A DNA stretch of 64,000 nucleotides from Nostoc sp. TH1S01 (GCA_018993265.1 JAGKSW010000107.1:1-64000); one strand, 5' to 3'; numbered from the stretch's first letter, positions 34,927 through 44,163 are shown. The notes: generated from the sequence alone by a model not told the origin. Program-made: numbers and translations.

Positions 34927-37365
34927 ATGTTATATACAGCCTACTTAAGCTCGATTAAAAATGAACTACAAAGAACTGGTAAAGCCAAAAAAAGCCTACG
35001 TGTTAAAACCATTATGGAACAGTTTGGCTATCAACGTAGAAGCCAGGCATTTATTGATGATTTTAATGCTACTCTTGACAATTTAGGATTATGTACTGAG
35101 CCAGCTTTTGATTTATACATTCCTTTAGACACCAAGATAGATATTTTCCTTAAAGGTGTAGAACTTTCGGATGAATTATTAGCATCCGAACCAATTTCTC
35201 AAAAGCTAAAGGAAACAATTCAAGTCAAACATGACTTCTTTTACTATTTATTTGACTTTGGCTCTGAGCAAGAATATGAACGCTTCCAGTCTTGTTTAGA
35301 TTCAAATCAACCGATGGGGATTTTTCTCATTCCCCAAGATGTTGATTTCTTTTCTGATATTGTTGTCAAAATCTTTAATTATGAATTGATTAGAAAATTC
35401 CAATATCAAGGCTTAACTGAAGTTGCAAGCTCTTCTGTTCGCCAATTTTCCACTAAAATTATTGACTCGGATGATGATTGTGAAAATGAAAAAGAAAACT
35501 CGATTAAAGGCGCTAATATATTTCACTTCTATCGTTCAACTATGACAAGTGTTATCTTAGGAGATACTGGCTTAGAATTACTAGATTCCGAAAAATTTGA
35601 TGAGCAATTTGAATCTATATCATTAGCATTAAATAAGTACAATTCTACACAATCATTTATTTTATTTCATTGTCCATCACTGTTAGAAATTCAAGCTCAA
35701 CAAAAAGAAGATAGTTTAGGTCATTTAGTAGATACAGTAGCTAGTAAAATTCCTTTTACTTTTACCCTCAGATGTAAATATACCCATGAAGCTGCTATTG
35801 ACCAAAAAGAAGAAATATTAGCTCACTTCCGTTTATTATTAGAACTGCCTTATTATCAAACAGATGAAGATGATGTATCTCTACTTAATTATTTTTTAGA
35901 ACTCCAAAAAGCTCAAATTCAAGCTGAATCACAACTATTACTAAAGATGAAACCTGAACATCTTTATCATTTGAAGTGGCAACAGGAAAGTACTGAATAC
36001 ATCTATCTCAAATATTTTGCCATCAAAACCTTGGAAAGCTTAGGATATGAATTATCTCATATTGGCTGTGAAATAGAGTTAACTTCCCAAGACGAAGAAA
36101 ATACAGATGATGAAGAATATGAATATGAAGAATATCAAACTGAAAAAGTAGAAGTATATATTAAAAATAAAATTGTTGTTGAAATAGAAACTCTCAAATA
36201 TCAAGAGTTTTCTGACAATAATCTTTTTTTTGATATGATTAAAAGAATTTTGCGGAAATCTCAAGTATGGCCAAATAGTTTAGAGAGTGTTTGGTTAGTA
36301 GTACCTGGATTTGAAATTGCACGCAACTACTATCAATTAAAAAAGACCCAAGAAATTTTAGAATATAAGCTTTCAGAATATTATGGTGTTAACTTTAAAA
36401 CTATAGTGATGACACCAGATTATGAAAAACATCAATTAGTGCCTGTTTCATTTGAAACAATCGATTATCCGACTTTTGAATATATAGCTAAAAGTAAAGT
36501 CACGAGACAAATTACACCAGTTACCAAACAAGTCAAACTTGATTTTAGTCAAGTCAAAGGTCTAAATGAAGAAAAAGAAAAATTAAATAAACTGCTCAAA
36601 CTACAATCTAAAGGGCATAAAGGTGCAATTGGTGGGATTCTGTTTTATGGATTACCTGGTTGTGGGAAAACATTACTAGCAAATGCTTTTGCTAATGAAT
36701 CTGGTCGATATTTCTTTAAATTTTCTCCGGCTGATATTATTAGTGTATGGCTAGGCCAAAGCCAGAAAAATATTCGAGATATTTTTGTCCAAGCTAAGAA
36801 AAAAGCACCTTCTGTCTTATTCATTGATGAATTAGATAGCATTGGTTTCAATCGCAATGATGAAAACTCCCATACTGACCAAAGAGCCACTATAAATCAA
36901 TTATTGATTGAACTGAACAATATTAAAAATAGTGATGTAATTGTCATTGCTGCTACTAATTATTTGAGTGGTATTGATAGTGCTTTAAAACGTTCTGGCA
37001 GATTAGATTGGAAAATTCCCATTTTTCCGCCAAATCAAGCAGAGCGCGTCGAAATATTTAAGCATTATCTATCACAACTGCATGTGGAGCAATCAGTTAA
37101 TTTTGAAATATTAGCAGAGAAAAGCCTCCGCTTTACCTCCTCTGATATTGAGTTGGTCTGTCGAGAAGTCAACAATGCTATTTTGTTGGAAGAAATCAGT
37201 TCATATTTGACAACTGCTGATGTGATTACTTATATTCATAATCTCCAAGATGGGGGTTTAAGTTTAACTCAAGAGCAGGTGAAGGAATTTTTGGAAGAAT
37301 GTAAGCGATTGAGTGTCAAAAATCCTAAGTTAGAAACCTTGAGATTAGAATGGGAAATTGATTAG
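34927..37365 (+). CDS. AAA+ ATPase with large unassigned N-terminal region
   Basis: A protein of about 812 residues. I choose the ATG at 34927 (MLYTAYLSSIKNEL) because AGGAG lies 7 nt upstream; a TTG at 34912 is less likely. The C-terminal third is one AAA+ domain of the FtsH/CDC48 kind: Walker A GLPGCGKT (about residue 575), Walker B VLFIDELDSIG (about 630), arginine finger region RSGRLDWKI (about 688). The first 535 residues match nothing I know. Within them, EKVEVYIKNKIVVEIETL (about 405-422) and SVWLVVPG resemble a restriction-endonuclease-like core with altered catalytic residues. An acidic linker precedes this. There is no protease HExxH motif and no membrane span. Confidence 0.85.
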   Translation: MLYTAYLSSIKNELQRTGKAKKSLRVKTIMEQFGYQRRSQAFIDDFNATLDNLGLCTEPAFDLYIPLDTKIDIFLKGVELSDELLASEPISQKLKETIQVKHDFFYYLFDFGSEQEYERFQSCLDSNQPMGIFLIPQDVDFFSDIVVKIFNYELIRKFQYQGLTEVASSSVRQFSTKIIDSDDDCENEKENSIKGANIFHFYRSTMTSVILGDTGLELLDSEKFDEQFESISLALNKYNSTQSFILFHCPSLLEIQAQQKEDSLGHLVDTVASKIPFTFTLRCKYTHEAAIDQKEEILAHFRLLLELPYYQTDEDDVSLLNYFLELQKAQIQAESQLLLKMKPEHLYHLKWQQESTEYIYLKYFAIKTLESLGYELSHIGCEIELTSQDEENTDDEEYEYEEYQTEKVEVYIKNKIVVEIETLKYQEFSDNNLFFDMIKRILRKSQVWPNSLESVWLVVPGFEIARNYYQLKKTQEILEYKLSEYYGVNFKTIVMTPDYEKHQLVPVSFETIDYPTFEYIAKSKVTRQITPVTKQVKLDFSQVKGLNEEKEKLNKLLKLQSKGHKGAIGGILFYGLPGCGKTLLANAFANESGRYFFKFSPADIISVWLGQSQKNIRDIFVQAKKKAPSVLFIDELDSIGFNRNDENSHTDQRATINQLLIELNNIKNSDVIVIAATNYLSGIDSALKRSGRLDWKIPIFPPNQAERVEIFKHYLSQLHVEQSVNFEILAEKSLRFTSSDIELVCREVNNAILLEEISSYLTTADVITYIHNLQDGGLSLTQEQVKEFLEECKRLSVKNPKLETLRLEWEID

Positions 37366-37396
37366 GCATCAAATTATTGGGAAAGTATGTTATCCA

Positions 37397-37430
37397 GATA
37401 CCCGACTTCTTTAAGAATTTGGGTATCTTT
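37397..37430 (+). terminator. Terminator of the AAA+ gene
   Basis: GATACCC and GGGTATC close a hairpin with an ACTTCTTTAAGAATTT interior, followed by TTT. The same GATACCCGACTTC-type terminator recurs at 50778 and 57150. Confidence 0.7.
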
Positions 37431-37435
37431 ATAAA

Positions 37436-38683
37436 CTATTCCATCAGTTTAATTTGCTGATTAGCTGCGGTTTGCGCTTTTAACATTGCTTGCTGTAATG
37501 ATTGTTGTCCTAACAAAGCACTAACAAACTGATTATCAAAATTATTCATAATTGTTGCCGGATAGTTACCAACTTGCCACGGTGTTGCATAACTAACTCC
37601 TGCAACCAATGGTTTTCTCAGAATATCTTTGTCATAGCCTAACTTTTGTGCTACTGATTTTCTGGTTGGTAGCGCAAATCCTGTGGCTGTCCATTTTTGC
37701 ATTCCCGCTTTACCAGTCAGGTAAGAAATTAATTCCCAAGCTGCTGCTTTCTGCTGAGATTGCTTGTTCATGACATAGGCGACAGTAAACACCATCGTGC
37801 CTTTTTGATTGTTAATGGTGGGTAATTCTGCTGTGGCAAATTCAAGTTGGGGAAAGGTTTCTTGCAGATAAGGAATTGCCCAGTTACCTTCAATCACCAT
37901 TGCGACTTTACCCTGTCCAAACATTTCGCTACCTGAGTTTGTGCCGACATCAGATTTTTGGGCAGAGGATTTATCTTGTTGATACTGGTCGATAACTAAT
38001 TGTAATCCTTGTAAGCTCTGTCCACTAGCAAAAGTAGCGTAACCGTTCTCATCAATAATTTGCCCATCAAAAGCTTTCATTTTATATGCTTGTCTTGCTA
38101 ATTCAGGCAATTCGCCAAAACCATATTTGTTGAGCTTGCTTGTTAATTTTTGGGAATAAGAACGCAGTTCTGACCAAGTAGTTGGGGGAGTATTTAAGCC
38201 GGCAGTAGCAAAAGATTTTGTGTTATAAAAAAGAGCTAATGTAGAATAGTCTTTAGGAAGCCCATATATATGGTTTTGGTACTTAAAACTATCTAATAGG
38301 GTAACTTCAAAGTCTTCTATATCAAATTCTGGTTGAATGTAATTATCTAAAGGTTCCAAAACATTTTGACTCATCAAAAAAGGCGCTTCCAGCGCATCAA
38401 GATAGAATACATCAGGAGCCGCGTCTCCAACCAAACGGGTTTTGATGACATCCATATATTGGTCGGAGATGACTTCGTATTTAACTTTGATGTTGGGATG
38501 CTGGGCTTCAAAGTCTTGTAGAACTTGTTTTAATAGCTTTTGCTCAACCTGGGAACCCGCCCAACCACTGAGTTTGACGGTGATTGCATTTGCTGTTGGT
38601 TGTGGTAGGCTGTGACAGCCAATAATCGCGATCGCGATCGCTAGAACTACACCCAAAAATCTCCACAAGTTGATTCTTTTCAC
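37436..38683 (-). CDS. Sugar ABC transporter binding lipoprotein
   Basis: A 415-residue class I carbohydrate-binding protein. The lipobox is AIIGC with Cys23. Family text includes GLPKDYSTLALFYNTKSF, PPTTWSELRSYSQKL, GQGKVAMVIEGNWAIPYL and AAAWELISYLTG. It shares the strand of the MalF- and MalG-type permease genes 4 kb downstream and probably works with them. It is divergent from the MFS gene. Confidence 0.9.
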   Translation of the reverse strand: MKRINLWRFLGVVLAIAIAIIGCHSLPQPTANAITVKLSGWAGSQVEQKLLKQVLQDFEAQHPNIKVKYEVISDQYMDVIKTRLVGDAAPDVFYLDALEAPFLMSQNVLEPLDNYIQPEFDIEDFEVTLLDSFKYQNHIYGLPKDYSTLALFYNTKSFATAGLNTPPTTWSELRSYSQKLTSKLNKYGFGELPELARQAYKMKAFDGQIIDENGYATFASGQSLQGLQLVIDQYQQDKSSAQKSDVGTNSGSEMFGQGKVAMVIEGNWAIPYLQETFPQLEFATAELPTINNQKGTMVFTVAYVMNKQSQQKAAAWELISYLTGKAGMQKWTATGFALPTRKSVAQKLGYDKDILRKPLVAGVSYATPWQVGNYPATIMNNFDNQFVSALLGQQSLQQAMLKAQTAANQQIKLME

Positions 38684-38872
38684 AGATGGATGACAGTAGT
38701 TTTCACTTCACTTATATCGTCTGTAGCTCAGGACAGATGTTTAATAAATCTGAATTTTTGTTGAGAATAAGCAAGATAAAATAACTAAAAATTATAACCA
38801 AACTTAATGAGGAAGTTTCTATTCCTCAATATGTCACTGACACTTCGCTGAGGTGCGTTACAAACAATAACT

Positions 38873-40261
38873 ATGGATTCTGTTCAGATTGAAACTGCTG
38901 CTTCTCTGACTCTGGAAACTCTGGAAATACCCCAGATTGTTACACCACCAACTACACTTGTTCCGACTCCAAAACCTGCTTTTCGCTTTCCCAAAGATGC
39001 TATTCGGACTAGTTTACGCGCCTCTACGGTGGATGCTGTTTTAGCAACGGTTTTTGGGATTACCACTGGTGGTATTTTACTTAGCAATTTCCTTGTGGAA
39101 TTAGATGCTAGTCCGGTAGTGTTTGGATTGTTATCTTCTATACCCATGCTGGTAAATTTAATTCAGCCTTTGGGTGCTTATTTATCAGAACGTACTACTA
39201 GCCGTTTTCGCTATGCTTTAGGAATATATGGCACAGCTAGATTATTGTGGTTAATTTTAGCGATCGCTATTGCTATCTTTAGTTGGGGCGGTATCGGTTC
39301 TCAACATTTAGTTTTGATGACACTGTTGATTGTTTTAGCCACTCATCTTTTAGGCGGTTTAGGCTGTGCATCGTGGATGAGTTGGTTAGCAATGATTGTC
39401 CCCCGCAGATTGCGCGGTAGGTATTTCGGGATTCGCAACAGTGCAATCAGCTTAACTAATTTAATTTGTATGCCTTTGGCTGGTTTAATTGTCTCCCATT
39501 GGTATGGCGGAACTATCCAAGGTTATGGAGTAGTACTACTAATTGGGGTTTTATTTGGCATTATCAGTATTGGCTGTCAATATTTCAAGGTAGATATCAA
39601 TCCCCAATTACAGAATTCTTTAGCTTCTACCTCTACAAACAACACAACAGATGAATTAGACTCTTCACCTGCTATTAGTATTTGGAAAAACTATAATTTT
39701 TTAATATTGCTGATTTATATCAGTTTATGGATGTTTGCTGTTCATTTGAGCGCACCCTTCTTTAACCTTTATATGTTAGATACCTTGAATATAGATGTTA
39801 GCTGGGTGACGCTTTACGGCAGTTTGCAAGCAGGTGCAAATTTATTAATGATGATTTGGTGGGGCAAATTAGCAGACAGGGTAGGAAATTTGCCTATCTT
39901 AATTTTTGTGGGAATTTTGGTAGGACTGACACCAATTTTGTGGTTGGGAATTAATGCCAGTCAACTTGATATTTGGCTGTGGTTGCCACTTTTACATATT
40001 TTGGCTGGCATAACTTGGGCAGCGATTGACTTGTGTAATAACAATTTGCAATTAGCGATCGCACCTATGAAAAATCAGTCAATTTATTTTGCGATCGCGG
40101 CGGCTGTAGCTGGTGCTAGTGGCGCTTTAGGCACAACCATCGGCAGTTTTATCGCTCAATTTGCCGTTTGGGGCGGCTTACTTGGCTTATTCGCCCTCTC
40201 TGGCTTGTTGCGCCTAGCTGCACTTGTGCCACTGTTTTTTGTGCAAGAACCAGGAAGATGA
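38873..40261 (+). CDS. MFS transporter
   Basis: A 462-residue protein with twelve predicted spans in two halves separated by a loop near residues 240-265. LSNFLVELDASPVVFGLLSS and RGRYFGIRNSAISL are typical of the MFS_1 type with unknown substrate. A cytoplasmic Thr/Pro-rich tail of about 40 residues precedes the first span. Confidence 0.85.
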   Translation: MDSVQIETAASLTLETLEIPQIVTPPTTLVPTPKPAFRFPKDAIRTSLRASTVDAVLATVFGITTGGILLSNFLVELDASPVVFGLLSSIPMLVNLIQPLGAYLSERTTSRFRYALGIYGTARLLWLILAIAIAIFSWGGIGSQHLVLMTLLIVLATHLLGGLGCASWMSWLAMIVPRRLRGRYFGIRNSAISLTNLICMPLAGLIVSHWYGGTIQGYGVVLLIGVLFGIISIGCQYFKVDINPQLQNSLASTSTNNTTDELDSSPAISIWKNYNFLILLIYISLWMFAVHLSAPFFNLYMLDTLNIDVSWVTLYGSLQAGANLLMMIWWGKLADRVGNLPILIFVGILVGLTPILWLGINASQLDIWLWLPLLHILAGITWAAIDLCNNNLQLAIAPMKNQSIYFAIAAAVAGASGALGTTIGSFIAQFAVWGGLLGLFALSGLLRLAALVPLFFVQEPGR

Positions 40262-40345
40262 GGGGAGTTAGGAGTTGTGAGTGGGGAGTAGTGTATTTGC
40301 TGTTGTGATCACCCTATTCCCTACTCCCTACTCCCTATTCCCTCA

Positions 40346-41296
40346 TTATTCAACTGCTGTAGAACTCAATGTCATCGACTCCCACAGCATCATCGAAGGG
40401 GCAGTTGTAACTGGTTGGTGTAAAGCAATTAGCTGTGCTAAGGTTTTCTTTAACTGAGTACGAGGCACAATCTCGTCTACAAAGCCATGCTTGAGCAAAT
40501 CTTCCGCAGTTTGAAAATCTTCTGGTAATTTTTCGCGCAGGGTTTGCTCAATTACGCGCCGACCAGCGAAACCGATTGTAGATTTAGGTTCTGCCAAAAT
40601 AATATCGCCTAACATCGCAAAACTAGCCGTTACACCGCCTGTTGTCGGGTTGGTTAAAACGGGAATGTACAATAATCTGGCATCACGATGGCGGTCTAAA
40701 GCTGCGGAGATTTTCGCCATCTGCATAAGGGAAAGCATACCTTCCTGCATTCTCGCACCGCCAGAGGTGCAGACAATAACTACAGGGTAACGTCGTCCGG
40801 TGGCTTGTTCAATTAAACGGGTGATTTTTTCGCCGACAACGGAACCCATACTACCACCCATAAACCGGAAGTCCATTACTCCCAAGGCTACAGGCATTCC
40901 GTTGATTTGTCCCAAACCGGTTTTTACTGCATCTACTAGACCGAGTTTGGTTTCCATTTCGCGGAGGCGATCGCTATAAGGTTTGCGATCGCGGAATTGT
41001 AAGGGGTCGGTCGGGCGCAAATGCTCATTTATCGGTTGCCAAGTATTGTTATCTATCAATTGGCGGATGCGTTCATCGCTATCTACCCGATTATGATGTC
41101 CACATTCGACGCAGACCATTTGATTAGCTCTCAAATCTTTTGTATAGGTTAAAACACCACATTGAGAACATTTGTGCCATAGCCCGTCAGCAATTTCCCG
41201 TTCTTGCCGTTCCAGGTTGGTAGAGCCTGATTTTTTTCGATTTGCAAACCAATCAAACAGAGACTTTAAACCGCGTGATTCTTCGTTGTTTGCCAT
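40346..41296 (-). CDS. accD: Acetyl-CoA carboxylase carboxyltransferase subunit beta
   Basis: Half of the carboxyltransferase that makes malonyl-CoA. The start at 41296 ([18 protein letters not shown]) fits the family; an ATG 15 nt upstream adds MNKIK. The N-terminal zinc ribbon is CSQC plus CVEC, followed by the crotonase-like core ([54 protein letters not shown]). Confidence 0.96.
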   Translation of the reverse strand: MANNEESRGLKSLFDWFANRKKSGSTNLERQEREIADGLWHKCSQCGVLTYTKDLRANQMVCVECGHHNRVDSDERIRQLIDNNTWQPINEHLRPTDPLQFRDRKPYSDRLREMETKLGLVDAVKTGLGQINGMPVALGVMDFRFMGGSMGSVVGEKITRLIEQATGRRYPVVIVCTSGGARMQEGMLSLMQMAKISAALDRHRDARLLYIPVLTNPTTGGVTASFAMLGDIILAEPKSTIGFAGRRVIEQTLREKLPEDFQTAEDLLKHGFVDEIVPRTQLKKTLAQLIALHQPVTTAPSMMLWESMTLSSTAVE

Positions 41297-41423
41297 TTTT
41301 ATCTTATTCAAGTGGGTATGGGTCGAAAAGTCATTTGTCCTTTGTCATTAGTCATTTGTCAAAACAAGTGCTTAATGACTACGTAGCCAAAATTACGCTT
41401 ATAAGCAATTCAGACCTTAAACC

Positions 41424-41451
41424 AGTTATCAGTTATCAGTTATCAGTTATC
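41424..41451. repeat. Heptamer tandem repeat (AGTTATC)x4
   Basis: Four exact AGTTATC units upstream of accD. GTCATTTGTC-type heptamer relatives lie at 41331-41362. Confidence 0.85.
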
Positions 41452-42066
41452 AAGCGTGTGGTGGGGGATTTAAACCTACCACCAACCCATAGCACCAATT
41501 TGGTGTAGTGTTTCACCAGGGAGCCAACTGATAACTGTTTACTGTTTACTGTTAATTTGCATCTTTGGTTGCCAGCTTAACGAAAATGCTTATACCAATA
41601 CAAGTCTCTCGCGGATATGATTTTGTAAATGTATTAGTCAAGTCATGTCCATTGGAATACCAACTCCCGAAAAAAGATGCTGTTACCCAACCCTAGCGGC
41701 GATCTACTGTTTCCATATTTTGTAAATAATTTTGCTAGTTTCTGAGCAGTTAGCATCTGTGGCATTAGTCTTGCCAACGGGTCGCTTTCGTTAAGAGGGT
41801 AATACAAGTCACAGTGTTGATATTATCAAAAGGTGAAGCGGCAATGGGGTAATGACTGTTACAGTCATTGGGAATGGTCAGTGCTTGTCTTAAACAGGAC
41901 ACAAAAAGCGCGGAAACAGTCTTAATTATATTATTTTATCAGGCGATCGCTTGCACGGCGCAGAATATTCAACTTGCGATCGCCCAGCTTCTCTTGCAAA
42001 GAATCGCTGAAATTTGTTCGATGTTACGATCAGGCAATAATATCAACATCTTATTTTTAGCGAACT
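41452..42066. other. Gene-free stretch
   Basis: About 615 bp between accD and the DUF433 gene. It includes ACTGTTTACTGTTTACTG repeats near 41536 and two HIP1 sites near 41942 and 41978. A 69-codon frame at 41868 has no protein-like character and overlaps the next gene. Confidence 0.45.
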
Positions 42067-42417
42067 ATGCAGCTTGAAGACTACTTTAATTTTCTTGCAC
42101 CTGATGATATTAGACTTCAGGGTACACGAGTAGGAATTGAAACAATTTTATTTGACTACCTGTTCCGTGCTAAAACTCCCGAAGAGATTGCTAAAACCTA
42201 TACTTCACTTACTTTAGAGCAGGTTTATGCTACTATTCTCTACTACTTACACAATCAAAAAGCTGTAGATGCTTATCTAAAAGATTGGCTAGAGTGGGGC
42301 GATCGCATGAGAGAAGAACAAAGTCGCAACCCTAATCCAGTTGTTGAAAGGCTACGCAAATTAAAAGCTGAAAAGTTAGCGGCGCAAACTCATGGCACTG
42401 AAGTATCTCATAGATGA
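42067..42417 (+). CDS. DUF433 antitoxin-like protein
   Basis: A 116-residue protein of the DUF433 family: DDIRLQGTRVGIETILFDYLFRAKTPEEIAKTYTSLTLEQVYATILYYL is the family's winged helix-turn-helix-like core. DUF433 genes are commonly paired with PIN-like DUF5615 toxins. Here it overlaps that partner by 26 bp, as expected for an antitoxin-first operon. The C-terminal Lys/Arg/Glu-rich tail probably binds the toxin. Confidence 0.85.
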   Translation: MQLEDYFNFLAPDDIRLQGTRVGIETILFDYLFRAKTPEEIAKTYTSLTLEQVYATILYYLHNQKAVDAYLKDWLEWGDRMREEQSRNPNPVVERLRKLKAEKLAAQTHGTEVSHR

Positions 42418-42754
42418 GAATGTTGATCAGGTTTACACCATTCAACTACGCCGACTCAAGCCTGATTTGTTTGTAATGGCAATTGGTGACTTAACTACTC
42501 CACCAAAAGGAACTCTAGATCCCGAAATTTTGCTTTGGTGTGAAGAACATAATTTTGTTTTAGTCACTAACAACCGTAAATCTATGCCAATTCACTTGGC
42601 AGATCATATAGCTCAGAACCATCATGTGCCAGGAATCTTCATTTTAAATCCAAAATTAAGTGTAGGTGAAAATCTTGAACAATTACTTTTGATAGCAGAA
42701 GGTTCACTAGATAAAGAATATCAAGACAGAATAGAATTTATACCTTTGTTTTAA
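42392..42754 (+). CDS. DUF5615 PIN-like toxin
   Basis: A 120-residue PIN-like nuclease (DUF5615). The acidic residues expected in the active site are visible: LIDENV near the start, then LDPEILLWCEEHNFVLVTNNRKSMP. Together with the overlapping DUF433 gene it forms a toxin-antitoxin pair; RNase activity is family inference. Confidence 0.85.
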   Translation: MALKYLIDENVDQVYTIQLRRLKPDLFVMAIGDLTTPPKGTLDPEILLWCEEHNFVLVTNNRKSMPIHLADHIAQNHHVPGIFILNPKLSVGENLEQLLLIAEGSLDKEYQDRIEFIPLF

Positions 42755-42758
42755 AACA

Positions 42759-42818
42759 TTAAAGTTGCAATTGCCAACATTCTGCAATATCGAGTAAATA
42801 ACGCCTTTCATCTTTCAT
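42759..42818 (-). pseudogene. N-terminal stub of a HEPN (DUF86) partner
   Basis: An ATG overlaps the MNT stop (ATGA) and opens a 19-codon frame, MKDERRYLLDIAECWQLQL, then TAA. The first 14 residues look like the start of HEPN/DUF86 toxins, which normally follow MNT genes with this same overlap and are about 110 residues. The rest is missing, replaced by the convergent DUF5615 gene end. Confidence 0.55.
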
Positions 42819-43105
42819 AGTGCAACAGCTTCGCTTAAAACTTTATCTCTAATTAGTTCATGTAAATTACTTGGCTTTGCTACATCAACTTTTCGGTTTA
42901 ATAACTCTTCTAAATCTTGCATTAAGCCAATTCGATCTAATAAATTTCGCCCTAGTTCTAGTTCTACTAAAAAATCTACATCACTATCTGGTCTGGCTTC
43001 GCCTCTTGCTACTGAACCAAACACTCGCAGATTATAAGCCCCATATTTAGACGCAATTCTTAATATTTCTTCTCTAAAAGGTAATAATAATTCTTCAATT
43101 CCCAT
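42815..43105 (-). CDS. MNT-type nucleotidyltransferase antitoxin
   Basis: A 96-residue minimal nucleotidyltransferase. The signature FGSVARGEARPDSDVDFLVEL carries the GSxxxG turn and the two catalytic Asp residues. In HEPN-MNT modules this antitoxin AMPylates the HEPN ribonuclease. Its partner here is reduced to a stub, so the antitoxin is an orphan locally. Confidence 0.88.
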   Translation of the reverse strand: MGIEELLLPFREEILRIASKYGAYNLRVFGSVARGEARPDSDVDFLVELELGRNLLDRIGLMQDLEELLNRKVDVAKPSNLHELIRDKVLSEAVAL

Positions 43106-43254
43106 CAGCCAAACTCCACTAGTTTGCTTTGCTCATATAGTAATATTTGTAGGTTGGGTGGAGCATTAGCGTAACCCAACACTTTATCTACTAAACTTAT
43201 GTTAGATTTTGTGCCTCAATCTAACCCACATTGATAGATTTTCTAACTAATTAC

Positions 43255-43360
43255 TATGTAAATTTAAATTTCTGTAGTTGAAGAATTTTGATTTTTTCAT
43301 ATCATAGGTTGGGTGAAACGAAGTGGAACCCAACCTATGAGAGATTGCTACTGTAGTAAC
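43255..43360 (+). repeat. Direct repeat, left copy around the DUF559 gene
   Basis: About 105 bp matching 43956-44065. Shared blocks are AATTTAAATTT, TGTAGTTGA, TTTTTTCATATCAT and AGATTGCT. The inner hairpin (TTGGGTGAAACGAAGTGGAACCCAA) is inverted relative to the right copy. Confidence 0.75.
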
Positions 43361-43418
43361 TTGATTTTGGGAATGCGATCGCACTGGGAATAATAGCTGA
43401 AATATTCATTAGCCAACA

Positions 43419-43883
43419 ATGTATATGACCCAAAATCAAAATCCCAAGCCAAAGCCTCTCACCAACTCCAATTCCCCCTCCTCGCTTGCGGGGAGGGGGT
43501 TAGGGGGTGGGGTTTCAGTCCAAGTTTGGCAAACCACACCTCAACTTTGGGAAAAACTCAAACCCTTGGCGCGACAAATGCGGTGTGAACCAACTCCAGC
43601 AGAAAAGCGACTTTGGGAGAAGTTGAGACACAAGCAACTTTTGGGGTTCAAGTTCCGCCGCCAGCAAACAATTGACCGTTTTATCCTCGATTTTTACTGT
43701 AGTGAAGCGCAGTTAGTGGTGGAAGTGGATGGCGAAATTCACAATTACACCCAAGTAGAAGATGCAATACGTCAAGAGTTTTTGGAGAGTTTAGGGTTAC
43801 AGGTTGTGCGATTTAGAAATGAGGATGTGATGGAGAGGATAGAGGGGGTGTTAGAGGATATTGCTGCTTGTTTGCAGAGATGA
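43419..43883 (+). CDS. DUF559 (Vsr-like) endonuclease-like protein
   Basis: A 154-residue protein whose C-terminal 105 residues are DUF559, a family related to very-short-patch-repair endonucleases. Visible core: PTPAEKRLWEKLRHKQLLGFKFRRQ, then FILDFYCSEAQLVVEVDGEIH (the acidic PD-(D/E)xK-like residues) and LGLQVVRFRNEDV. The N-terminal 50 residues include SPSSLAGRGLGGG, which is translated repeat DNA (43474-43512). The true start may be internal. Confidence 0.85.
   Translation: MYMTQNQNPKPKPLTNSNSPSSLAGRGLGGGVSVQVWQTTPQLWEKLKPLARQMRCEPTPAEKRLWEKLRHKQLLGFKFRRQQTIDRFILDFYCSEAQLVVEVDGEIHNYTQVEDAIRQEFLESLGLQVVRFRNEDVMERIEGVLEDIAACLQR
43474..43512. repeat. Inverted C/G-rich repeat, left arm
   Basis: CCCCCTCCTCGC...GGGGAGGGGG followed by TTAGGGGGTGGGG. 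It is nearly the exact reverse complement of 43885-43922. It lies inside the 5' part of the DUF559 frame. Confidence 0.8.
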
Positions 43884-43884
43884 A

Positions 43885-43922
43885 CCCCACCCCCAACCCC
43901 CTCCCCGCAGGCGAGGAGGGGG
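43885..43922. repeat. Inverted C/G-rich repeat, right arm
   Basis: CCCCACCCCCAACCCCC...GCGAGGAGGGGG, the mirror of 43474-43512. It begins 2 bp after the DUF559 stop. The two arms bracket the DUF559 domain exactly. Confidence 0.8.
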
Positions 43923-43929
43923 CTAATTG

Positions 43930-44163
43930 TTATGTGGTTTTTGATGGTGTTGCTATATGTGAATTTAAATTTTTGTAGTTGAGAAATTTTGCTTTTTTCA
44001 TATCATTTGTTGGGTTCCACTTCGTTTCACCCAACCTACGAAAGATTGCTGTAATAATTCGATTGCCCAGCAATAATTTATGATCTCTGGGCAGGCGGTT
44101 TAAAATTGGCACGTACCACTTGATTAAATCATAAGTTTTCTGTATTATGGGTAAATCACTCAT
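43930..44163 (-). pseudogene. avd: Truncated avd (DGR accessory protein)
   Basis: The first 41 residues (MSDLPIIQKTYDLIKWYVPI, LNRLPRDHKLLLGNRIITAI) are a clear match to bacterial Avd-like four-helix proteins that bind the reverse transcriptase in diversity-generating retroelements. From about 44053 on, the frame runs into the repeat at 43956-44065 and the remaining 36 codons are repeat-derived. Full-length Avd is about 115-125 residues. It lies about 90 bp after the variable region of the caspase-FGE gene, the usual DGR order. Confidence 0.8.
43956..44065 (+). repeat. Direct repeat, right copy around the DUF559 gene
   Basis: Matches 43255-43360. It interrupts avd after about 37-40 codons. 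Its TTGGGTTCCACTTCGTTTCACCCAA hairpin is flipped relative to the left copy. Confidence 0.75.

Noticed and set aside
41868-42077. 69-codon plus-strand frame
   Set aside because: Overlaps the well-supported DUF433 gene and crosses HIP1 sites; no family pattern or RBS.
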